A stretch of DNA of 64,000 bases. Origin: Gonocerus acuteangulatus (lineage: Eukaryota; Arthropoda; Insecta; Hemiptera; Coreidae). Within the stretch, counting starts at the first letter, position 1. Every line of letters starts with the position of its first letter. Under the pieces are notes generated by a model. It saw only the letters and a list, made by a program, of their open reading frames with translations, ran no database searches and was not told where the DNA came from. Below are positions 54,831-64,000 of this stretch, piece after piece. The position numbers were made by a program, and so were the translations under genes. The stretch spans positions 9,450,361 through 9,514,360 of the forward strand of contig OX328126.1 in assembly GCA_946811695.1 (NCBI GenBank), read 5' to 3'.

Positions 54831-55565
54831 ACATCACCTGTGTGACTAGGTGTCGTCAGTGTGTTTTGCAAGGAAGCCTTTTTTCGATCTATTTGTTCTG
54901 TAATTAACTTTTATGCAAGAATTAATATCAAGAATAATTTTCATTTAATTTTGATGATATCACAAAAAAAAACACAAATTACTCTTATTTATTTGCTGTT
55001 TTTTTTATTCTAGAATTTCAATTACATTATGAAATTGAGAGATAATCTCCGTTTTGAGTATTCCTTTGGAAATTTGATTAAATAAAACAACATTTGTGTG
55101 ATTCGGCAGTCTGGAGGATTTATTTTCGAAGAGTAGTGATTTTCGAAAAGTTGTCACTAACCAGAAGTTTATATTATTATTGTTTGAATTGATACTACGG
55201 TTTGAATGAGATAATTGTGGACATTTAATGTACATTAGCCTTTAACAACATTTAATGTACATTAGCCTTTAAGAACATTTAATGTACATTAGCCTTTAAG
55301 AACATTTATGGGCCTTTATTTCTTTTTTTTATTTATTTAATTTATAGAGTTCTGCAACAGAGGCGAAAAACTCTTTAAATGTCAGTCGTCAACTTCAAAT
55401 GTGATATATATGTATATAAGAACATATGAAGAAATAAACTTGTAGGTAGGTGTGGGTAAGTAAGGTGTGTCCAATACGAATCCTGGATAGGATGACTTCG
55501 TCCCGGCGGGACAACTGTTCATTTGTTCAGGCTTTCGTTGTATTTTTGTATATGGGCCTTTAAGA
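54831..55565. other. No gene; short 27-bp tandem repeat
   Basis: The repeat ACATTTAATGTACATTAGCC occurs three times at about 55223-55302. The rest is AT-rich and unassigned. Confidence 0.5.
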
Positions 55566-58165
55566 ACATGAAAAAGTCCAACTCGCAGGAACTGCGTCAT
55601 CTTAGCGCGGTTAAGTACATCTTGAAGAAATGGAATAGATTAGCATCACAAATCACAGGAAACTGACAGCCACTGCCATCATGCTTACCACAGCCACTCC
55701 AAACTTATTACCAATACCTTTCACCGTTTGTTAGCTTATTTTACTACAATACTAATTTTACTGATAAATGCAATTTTAAACTAGAAACAACCAATTAAAA
55801 AGTGAGATAAAGAAAGAGAAAACCCATTTCAAAACAACAAAACAAACACTTTTTAAGTTTTAAGCGCTTATATCTCTCATTGACGTTGTCCCATCGAATA
55901 TTGCTTCAGAACATTTTTTGTAGAGAATTTAGTAAGCATTCGAATGGTCACTTTCCACTTACCACGATTTCCCAACCGGTATCGAGATATTTACGAAAAA
56001 TGTATGGAGATCCGAAAATTTTTCACGTCTATTAATAAAATATTTTTTTTCCGACCCGCAGGAACTGCATCATCTTAGCGCGGTTCCGTTCTTATCCGAA
56101 GTGCGATTAGTAAAGGAATAGTAGCAGCTATCGGTAGGTTTTGATCTTTCGTTAAAAATATAAAATAAAATCTCAAAGAGAAGGAAGCTTAAAGAGCCAC
56201 ATATGGAAACTGACAGTTTTCTAAACGGATGGGACTCTCCCGTCATCGCGACGCTCACTCTAGGAAAACTCTATTACCAATATGATTCTTATTTTCTCTG
56301 CTTTAATGAAATACTCATTCCACCGTTAAATAAACTTAAAAAACAAAAGTGAGGTAAACAGTGACAAAAACCCGTTTAAAATAACAAAACTAACACTTTC
56401 GTAGTTTTAAGCACTTACTTCTCCGACTGACATTGCCCCATCGAAATTTGCTTCAGAATCTTTTTTTTAGAGAATTTAGTAAGGTTTTGAATGGTTATAT
56501 CGTACTCCCACGATTTCTTAACTGTTTTGAAGATATTAAGGGGGAAAATGGTGCTAATACCTACCGATAGCTGCTATATTCCTTCACTAATCGCACTTGA
56601 GATAAGAACGGAACCGCGCTAAGATGAAGCAGTTCCTGCGGGTCGGACTTTTTTTTGTCAGACAAATTAATGTATTATGTTTATATTATAATATAAATAT
56701 TATGTTTATAAGAAGAGCAAATCACTTTAATTGCGGTGTAAAATATTGTTGCTAGATAAATCTAAGTATTATATAAGGAAAAAATGGTGCTAATGACTCA
56801 GATTTCGATGCACCATAAAAGAAAAAACAAATTAAGGACAATATACGAAGATTCCAAACCATTTCATGTCTGTTAATAAAATATTGTATTCTAATCCCAA
56901 TAACGCTACACTTATACAGAAATAAATTTTTTTTAAGTGCCTATTTAATACGTATAAAATAAGGTTATAATGAGCGATCCGCTGTGACATATAACAAGTA
57001 CTACCACCGTGTGGAGTGCAACTAGTATAGACCGGTAAGTCAGTACCACTGTGGTATGTAAACAGCGGCTGTTCTGATACTGGCAAAAATTAGAAATCCT
57101 ACATTCCTAAAGTTGTTTGGAGGCTTATCTTTATGACTCTAGAAAGGGACTTACAGATGACGAGGATACACTGGGCGATACCTGTACTGGGAATGCCCTC
57201 CACCCTAAGCCTCCTAGCTCCTCACCTTCGAATTGAAACAAAACATTGTTTCTATATATACGTATCCTGTTTTATTGACTAATACATTTGACTACTATAA
57301 GCAATCACAAAAATAACGAGCAGTGAAAAAAAACTGTAGGAAACACACAAAAAGATTCGTTCAAATGAACGAAATTACCTATGTTTCAAGCACTTATTTC
57401 TCCAAATATAACCGTCCCATCGCAAATGTCTTCAAAACATTTTTTGTAGAGAATTTAGTAAGCATTCGAATGGTCACTTTCCACTTACCACGATTTCCCA
57501 ACCGGTATCGAGATATTTACGAAAAATGTATGGAGATCCGAAAATTGTTCACGTCTATTAATAAAATATTTTTTTTCGCATACTTCCTTAACTCCAAATG
57601 TAACCAAAATTTAATCATCTTAGTTGGGATTAATTTCCAAGATGTAGAAAATATTTCAATTGAATCCCGCGAATCTAAGTACTCACAAAAAAATAATGAC
57701 CTACAAAAACATTGATTCCACTTTTCATAGAAAGGGTTACATATATCACCTTAAAAATGGGTTCATTCGTTTTCTTATGTTAACAAACCTATAAAACAAG
57801 TACCTGCAAGCATATAAACTCAAAAACGTAAGCGTTACGATTTTTTTTGCGCGAATTTCGCCCCAAACACTATCTTCAAGTAGGCGGATTCTGCTGGTTA
57901 ACGAACTTGACCTTTCAAATTAGAAGACAGATCTTTGTGCCAAATTTCATCAAAATCGGACCATTTTTGAGCCGTCAGGAGCGCGAACAGACAAGCATAT
58001 ATACATATATATATATATATATACATACAAATTTTAGCCACCTATATTTTCGTGATCTATAGGGTCTGAAACGTGAAAGTTTCTAGTCGGCACTTCCGGA
58101 TTGCGTCATGAGGTCAACCTCATAAGCGGGTTCTCCCTATGGAGATAGGGAGTAACCGTGCTAAA
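55566..58165 (+). repeat. Family X composite
   Basis: Several overlapping X pieces: starts with GTCCAACTCGCAGGAACTGC at 55569 and CGACCCGCAGGAACTGCATC at 56054, an inverted start at about 56598-56650, body segments at 55850 and 57400, and one end (AT core 58000-58022, CTCATAAGCGGGTTCTCCC, ending near 58165). It implies repeated insertion of X into X. The frame 57323-57715 is part of the X body, not a gene. Confidence 0.7.
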
Positions 58166-58704
58166 AAGAGTATTTTATAAAGGGAGCCTGCTAGAGTTGT
58201 TGTTACCAGGTATGTAAACATAACATCACGTGGACAAGTTAAGAGAGTTAAGAATGAGGGAGGAAGCGGTGAATTTCCTGTAGCTACTAGGTACTGTCAG
58301 ATTCCTGTGAAGGCTGATTCTTATAATCTCCCGTTCTCCGGTATGCCATTGCGTCGGTGTTTTAATTTTTCTCAAAATACCAAAACATAATATTAACCTT
58401 TAAGTAGAGATGTGGGGAGTTTTAAGCACCCCATGACTTAATTAGCACTATATTTTGAATTTAAAAATTTACAATCCATTTCATCGCTTTGGTACCTTCA
58501 TAAAGAGTAGTTCTCTTCACATTGAGGTTGCATTCGCAGAAAAAAAAACATTATTTGTTTATTTCCTGGGCCTTTTACTGACTTAGGGTGTTCTCAACAC
58601 TCTACTTACGTAACAAAAATTTAAAATATAATGTCTTCTTTCGACCGCCGTTTGACATTTTATATTAAGAGAATCAAGAAATAATGAAGAGGCGTTTTAA
58701 GTAA

Positions 58705-58763
58705 ATGTGTGAAAATGATGGAGAAGATGAGTCTATTGATTCGGACGATGAGGAAAGAGATAG
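58705..58763 (+). pseudogene. Acidic exon-like fragment
   Basis: ATG 58705 opens MCENDGEDESIDSDDEERD and ends at a donor-like AG|GTATTTTT at 58763. An acidic leader plus splice donor resembles first exons of transposon or nuclear proteins (compare 22406). A Helitron 5' end begins 15 bp later. Confidence 0.3.
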
Positions 58764-58777
58764 GTATTTTTGAAAAA

Positions 58778-59275
58778 TCTACTATATATTTGTCAAATAC
58801 CACTCACTCACTCACTCACTTACTGACCTATCATCCCCTAGCCCAAACCACACGACAGAAAATTTTGAAATTTTGCATGGACACTCCCTATAGAACGTAG
58901 GCGCTCGCTAAGAAAGAATTTTTTGATATTCGAATTTTTAAGTATTTTTAGAGGGGTTTAAAGTTTGAGTTGGTTAGAGCAGGCAAGCTTAGGCAGCATG
59001 CATTGCTAGGACGATAACAGAACAGCTGTTACTATACTGTATCTATTTCATAGTATTATTTTTAATTGAGGTTAATTTCAACTATCATGGCAGACCATGA
59101 ATTACTAAAACTGAGAAATAAAATGTGAATTTTTCCCTCAAAGAGTTTCCGCCCTTGACACAAAAATTTGAAATTTTACACGGGCCATCCGTTTAAAGTA
59201 TAAACACTCCCTAAGAAAGGTTTTTTATTTTTATATTCAAACGTTTAAGTACTTTTAGGGGGGGTTTGAATTATT
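58778..59275 (+). mobile_element. Helitron 5' part, same family as 9684
   Basis: The 5' end TCTACTATATATTTGTC is preceded by A and followed by (CTCA)n and the same body as 9684-10030. An internal repeat of the GAAATTTT...ACTCCCTA...AAGTACTTTTAG segment appears at about 59165-59262. No CTAG end found, so it is 3' truncated. Confidence 0.75.
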
Positions 59276-59317
59276 AAGAAGAAAATGGTTCGAATTTGAT
59301 AACATTTGGTACAAAAG

Positions 59318-59347
59318 TGTGCTAATGGCCCAGGCAGTCGAAGCACA

Positions 59348-59383
<36 letters not shown>
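59318..59383 (+). mobile_element. Retroposed SINE 3' scrap with A-tail
   Basis: TGTGCTAATGGCCCAGGCAG and TCGAAGCACAC resemble the SINE-A tail segment GTGCTAATGACTTTAGTAG, followed by 35 A. A 13-bp TSD ATTTGGTACAAAA lies on both sides (about 59305-59317 and 59385-59397). Despite SINE-A's usual T end, this one has poly(A). Confidence 0.6.
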
Positions 59384-59389
<6 letters not shown>

Positions 59390-59451
59390 GTACAAAAATC
59401 TTTCTTCTTATTTAAAAGTTTATGTTCATTAACCACCAATCACGAATTTGT

Positions 59452-60638
59452 GCTGGCGTAATATTACGCTAGCACAGCCACGTTTTCTCGGAAACGGCTG
59501 GAGCGACAAATTCGTGATTGGTGTCATTCTAGAGCAACAAATTAGCAACAAATTCTCGTACCAATCGGAATTTCGTCAGACAATTAGATCAAAAGTTCCG
59601 GGGGTGGCTGTGCTGGCGTAATATTACGCTAGCACAGCCACGTTTTCCAGGAAACGGCTGGAGCGACAAATTCGTGATTGGTGTCATTCTAGAGCAACAA
59701 ATTAGCAACAAATTCTGGTACAAATCTGAATTTCGTCAGACAATTAGATCAAAAGTTACGGGTGTGGCTGTGCTGGCGTAATATTACGGTAGCACAGCCA
59801 CGTTTTCTCGGAAACGGCTGGAGCGACAAATTCGTGATTGGTGTCATTCTAGAGCAACAAATTAGCAACAAATTCTCGTACCAATCTGAATTTCGTCAGA
59901 CAATTAGATCAAAAGTTACGGGGGTGGCTGTGCTGGCGTAATATTACGCTAGCACAGCCACGTTTTCTCGGAAACGGCTGGAGCGACAAATTCGTGATTG
60001 GTGTCATTCTAGAGCAACAAATTAGCAACAAATTCTCGTACCAATCTGAATTTCGTCAGACAATTAGATCAAAAGTTACAGGGGTGGCTGTGCTGGCGTA
60101 ATATTACGCTAGCACAGCCACGTTTTCTCGGAAACGGCTGGAGCGACAAATTCGTGATTGGTGTCATTCTAGAGCAACAAATTAGCAACAAATTCTCGTA
60201 CCAATCTGAATTTCGTCAGACAATTAGATCAAAAGTTACAGGGGTGGCTGTGCTGGCGTAATATTACGCTAGCACAGCCACGTTTTCTCGGAAACGGCTG
60301 GAGCGACAAATTCGTGATTGGTGTCATTCTAGAGCAACAAATTAGCAACAAATTCTCGTACCAATCTGAATTTCGTCAGACAATTAGATCAAAAGTTACG
60401 GGGGTGGCTGTGCTGGCGTAATATTACGCTAGCACAGCCACGTTTTCTCGGAAACGGCTGGAGCGACAAATTCGTGATTGGTGTCATTCTAGAGCAACAA
60501 ATTAGCAACAAATTCTCGTACCAATCTGAATTTCGTCAGACAGTTAGATCAAAAGTTACAGGGGTGGCTGTGCTGGCGTAATATTACGGTAGCACAGCCA
60601 CGTTTTCTCGGAAACGGCTGGAGCGACAAATTTGAAAA
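59452..60638 (-). repeat. 160-bp tandem array, right arm (8 units)
   Basis: Inverse of the left array; GAGCGACAAA recurs at 59501, 59661 and on to 60621 every 160 bp. The inner end carries 18 nt (CACCAATCACGAATTTGT) in left-arm orientation just before the first palindrome, a sign of rearrangement at the arm-loop junction. Confidence 0.97.
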
Positions 60639-60738
60639 TAGTGTAACAAATTAGCAACAAATTAGCAACAAATTACTGAGTATGTTAGAAGTTGGGGTTG
60701 CAATGTTGCTGTTCCAGCGTAATAGGGCTCATATCGAT

Positions 60739-61970
60739 AGTACATCTTGCTTGGTCCATAGGTCTTCCAAGCAGGTATAGGAGGATTGGGAAATACATGA
60801 ACTTCAAAAAGAATCAACCAAGGAACTATGACATCAACCAAACACGGTACAAGTACAAGGCATATCGATAGTACATCTTGCTTGGTCCATAGGTCTTCCA
60901 AGAAGGTATAGGAGGATTGGGAAATACATGAACTTCAAAAAGAATCAACCAAGGAACTATGACATCAACCAAACACGGTACAAGTACAAGGCATATCGAT
61001 AGTACATCTTGCTTGGTCCATAGGTCTTCCAAGAAGGTATAGGAGGATTGGGAAATACATGAACTTCAAAAAGAATCAATCAAGGAACTATGACATCAAC
61101 CAAACACGGTACAAGTACAAGGCATATCGATAGTACATCTTGCTTGGTCCATAGGTCTTCCAAGAAGGTATAGGAGGATTGGGAAATACATGAACTTCAA
61201 AAAGAATCAACCAAGGAACTATGACATCAACCAAACACGGTACAAGTACAAGGCATGTCGATAGTACATCTTGCTTGGTCCATAGGTCTTCCAAGAAGGT
61301 ATAGGAGGATTGGGAAATACATGAACTTCAAAAAGAATCAACCAAGGAACTATGACATCAACCAAACACGGTACAAGTACAAGGCATATCGATAGTACAT
61401 CTTGCTTGGTCCATAGGTCTTCCAAGAAGGTATAGGAGGATTGGGAAACGCGAACTTCAAAAAGAATCGACCAAAGAACAATGACATCAACCAAAGACAA
61501 TACAAGTAAAAAGCATACCGATAGGAAAGATGTCTTGCACCATAGCTCTCCAAGGAGGTGTAGCAACATTGGAAAACGCGAACTTCAAAAAGAATCGACC
61601 AAAGAACAATGACATCAACCAAAGAAAATACAAGTACAAGGCATACCGATAGGAAAGATGTCTTGCACCATAGCTCTCCAAGGAGGTGTAGCAACATTGG
61701 AAAACGCGAACTTCAAAAAGAATCGACCAAAGAACAATGACATCAACCAAAGACAAAACAAGTACAAGGCATACCGATAGTACAGCTTGCTTACACCATA
61801 GCTCTCCAAGGAGGTCAAGCAGCATTGAGAAATGCGAACTTCAAAAAGAATCAACCAAAGAACTTTGACATCAACCAAAGACTGTACAAGTACAAAGCAT
61901 AAATATAAAAAAGCTTCCTTGCACCATAGGTCTCCCAAGGAGGTCTAGGAACATATTTATGTATCCGACA
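60739..61970 (+). repeat. 131-bp satellite array, right part
   Basis: CATATCGATAGTACATC recurs at 60730, 60861, 60992, 61123, 61254 and 61385 (period 131). From about 61440 a diverged subfamily of about 128-129 bp continues (CGAACTTCAAAAAGAATCG, GGAAAGATGTCTTGCACC). Minus-strand open frames of 68-116 codons cross units, but the period is not a multiple of 3, so coding is unlikely. Confidence 0.93.
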
Positions 61971-61994
61971 TCCAGTAAGAGTCAACCGAAGAGC

Positions 61995-62014
61995 ATATAG
62001 TAGTAGTAGTAGTA

Positions 62015-62067
<53 letters not shown>
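61995..62067. repeat. (AGT)n, (GT)n and (AT)n microsatellite
   Basis: Three simple repeats in a row next to the satellite's right edge. Confidence 0.95.
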
Positions 62068-62077
<10 letters not shown>

Positions 62078-62475
62078 AAGTATGCATAAGTAGGTGACAA
62101 TTAATTTAAGCCGGTGCTCTAAAAGGAAAGTGCTTTCTAAGTCGACAGAGAGCTTAATATCGATTCTAAGGCGAGTGATTCTTTTAAAATTGCTCTTCTC
62201 TGAAATGGCATTTATTACTTTCGAATCGCTTCATTCCAGGGACAGGGAAATTTAATTTAAAATTCATCGACAATTTAGGTTGGACATAGTTCAAGGTTAT
62301 TTTTTTCTATTTTGTTACAATTTTTTTTTTGTTAGTTAAATAAACGTGGAAATTTCTCGTCATCACTTCCGTTTTCGGAATGAAATCAACGTCACAGGCC
62401 TGTTACCTGCTGGGTAGGGGGATGCAGGCTAAAATAAATACTCTAACCAAATTAAAATCTTGTATTTAAGGGGGA
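62068..62475. other. No gene recognised
   Basis: AT-rich; nothing recognised. Confidence 0.4.
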
Positions 62476-62736
62476 AAAACAGTTCTGTAACAGGCTAAAA
62501 TGGACCAAAAGGCAGATACTGTGGAGGTATTAGATCGTACGGCACACTGGACAGATATCGTTGTCAGTACTATGCTTTGACCGGCTAATTTCCCCCTTTG
62601 CGAGTATCCATTCGGACGGTCTGGGACCCTCAAATGACGACCCTATAAGATAAAATCTTTAATTTACGCACGAGATTCGAACTCGGGTCTTCCAGAGCAA
62701 GGGTTGAATGATCTACCACTAAGCCATACTCGCCGA
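62476..62736 (-). mobile_element. SINE-A, diverged
   Basis: Inverse order: CTGTAACAGGCTAAAATGG, GGCAGATACTGTGGAGGTAT, TATAAGATAAAATCTTTAAT, B box region GAGATTCGAACTCGGGTCTT and head ATCTACCACTAAGCCATACTCG. Older than the 42-43 kb copies. Confidence 0.75.
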
Positions 62737-64000
62737 GCGAGAAGCCTACATAACTCTTTTCAAAGTGCTAAAAATAAATGAGAATATATAAGACAGAAGA
62801 CATAAAAAGAGACAGGAATTCTAGAAGGTTATAGTGACAAGTGATGGTTATATCTTAACCTGACAACACCCTCTTATTTCCTGAGCAAGGAATAAAACAA
62901 ACATAACACCACTAACATTTACTCCTCGTCGACCAACACACGAAATAATGGATGCGCTGTTCGAACGAGCTCTACAAACTGGTTCTAGGAAAACCAATCA
63001 CTTAATTCATTTCCAAAAATACTTCCTGGCCTGGAACCCATTAAAACTCCAACGACTGCAAATAACTCGAACCATCAAACTTCTTGTTAGTACGTGTATA
63101 ATTTATGACTGTAATATAACTTCCAAATATTTATTTCGGTGAAAAGTTATCTGTAGAAATTGAACTGAGATCTTTCTGTTTTTCAATTGGGCTACCAGAC
63201 TTCATATCAAGACTACGTTAATTATTCAAATATACCCAATGCTTTAAATAGGTGGTTTGGGGTTATATTTTCTCCAATGCTGGACAGTGTTACAGTCGTA
63301 TAAGACTCTAGTTAAATTTGCTAATTATTATATCCCAACCATGACTCTTTTGAAGGAAGAAAGTAACTGACTTTAAAATTTCAATTTTTTGAAGTACCAA
63401 CATAAAGGTAATAATTAAAATAAATAGGATCCCATTGAGACCCCAGCTTGAAATTTACACAAAACTGAGATAAAATATCAAAGAAAAATTACAATTTTTT
63501 TGAAAATTTTTAAACATACGTTTTAGGAGAAATTTAAAGTTTAAAGTTTTAAAAATTACATAAAAAGTTTAATTTTTATAAATAAATCATGATATATATC
63601 ATATTAATCAGCATTTAATACACTAACGAATGATTTTTACCTCGCCTTTCTAGCCCTATTTGTTTGGGAGTTATGGTCGATTTTATGATAAAGTGTCTGT
63701 CCAAAAATGTGCTTTTTTTAAAAACTTAAAGTTTTATAACTCGAAAACTAATAAAGATAAATTTCTAAAAATTTGTTTTTTTTATTGTCGTGTGGGGTAC
63801 TATTGATGAGCCAAATTAAAAAAAAATCAAAAAATATGAGGGAAATTTTTTCCTTTAATTTGGATCACTTGATATGGAATGACCCATAAGTGCTTAAAAC
63901 TTCAAGTTGTTAGTTTTATTCTTAGTTCAACGTGTATTTGTCTCTGTTTACCTAACTTTTTAAGTGGTTGTTGTATTTTTCTTTTTTTTACTCCCCAACG
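62737..64000. other. AT-rich end of window, no gene supported
   Basis: The frame 62948-63142 (MDALFERALQTGSRK...) is open for 64 codons with no known motif. From about 63440 the sequence resembles the low-complexity interior of MITEs, with TATAACTCGAAAACTAATAAAG. No TIR pair was found. Confidence 0.35.

Larger units (their letters stand above)
50002..60729. mobile_element. Foldback-like giant TIR element, 10.7 kb
   Basis: The ends AGCCCTATTACGCTGGAACA / TGTTCCAGCGTAATAGGGCT are perfectly inverted, and a perfect 9-bp TSD CATATCGAT lies at 49993-50001 and 60730-60738. The empty site is the 131-bp satellite unit. The first 100 bp of both arms are nearly identical, followed by 160-bp tandem repeats, 12 on the left and 8 on the right. 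Long inverted arms of tandem repeats with 9-bp TSDs are the description of Drosophila Foldback elements, and 9-bp TSDs typify Mutator-like transposons. The 7.5-kb middle holds a promoter-like region, exon-like fragments and many nested repeats, but no recognisable transposase. Confidence 0.85.

Noticed and set aside
57323..57715. 130-codon frame as a gene
   Set aside because: The sequence is the body of family X, repeated at 32750 and 48300 with different stops.
50101..60638. Integrated CRESS-DNA virus genome
   Set aside because: Only the nonanucleotide-in-hairpin resemblance exists. There is no Rep or capsid frame, and the arms and 9-bp TSD explain the structure as a transposon.
60662..61938. 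Series of 68-116-codon minus-strand frames that look like a repeated membrane protein
   Set aside because: They are frame-shifted readings of the 131-bp satellite. The period is not a multiple of three, so no continuous repeat protein can be encoded.

Overview
The window is AT-rich eukaryotic DNA made almost entirely of transposable elements, their nested remains and simple-sequence tracts. I found no intact host gene, no LTR retrotransposon and no bacterial-style operon. It looks like the repeat-dense, intergenic part of an arthropod genome, probably an insect. The reasons are I/Jockey-type LINEs with an RNase H domain, Helitrons ending in CTAGT after a CCGTG...CACGG hairpin, a DUF4817-type helix-turn-helix fragment, mariner, hAT and PIF MITEs, and several tRNA-headed SINE families. 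A hemipteran is a guess, not a demonstration.

Layout. 1-9.7 kb: microsatellite-cored repeats, hAT MITEs with clean 8-bp target-site duplications (TSDs), a 5'-truncated LINE on the minus strand and tRNA-headed SINEs. 9.7-14.0 kb: a Helitron carrying a LINE (13-bp TSD) and a small hAT MITE. 14-29 kb: hairpin elements with hammerhead-ribozyme-like cores (one nested in another), SINEs, LINE 3' pieces, several MITEs and two Helitron ends. 29.5-29.7 kb: a 5S-rRNA-headed SINE. 30-42 kb: SINEs, an 803-bp terminal-inverted-repeat (TIR) element, PIF/Harbinger and mariner MITEs. 42.4-45.2 kb: a three-level nest, with a Transib-like element bounded by V(D)J-signal-like ends inside a SINE inside a mariner-like MITE. 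45-49.5 kb: more microsatellite-cored repeats. 50.0-60.7 kb: one 10.7-kb Foldback-like element whose inverted arms hold 12 and 8 copies of a 160-bp repeat, flanked by a perfect 9-bp TSD inside a 131-bp satellite array. 61-64 kb: the rest of the satellite, then AT-rich DNA.

How the parts relate. Most calls rest on element ends plus TSDs, which gives a relative insertion order. Recognised coding sequence consists of LINE ORF1 and ORF2 pieces, a DUF4817 fragment, PIF-like first exons and a psq-type helix-turn-helix exon inside the Foldback element. The best candidates for undescribed biology are the Foldback element with its repeated TAATATTAC palindrome, the Transib-like element with 12/23-like ends, and the hammerhead-like hairpin retroposons.
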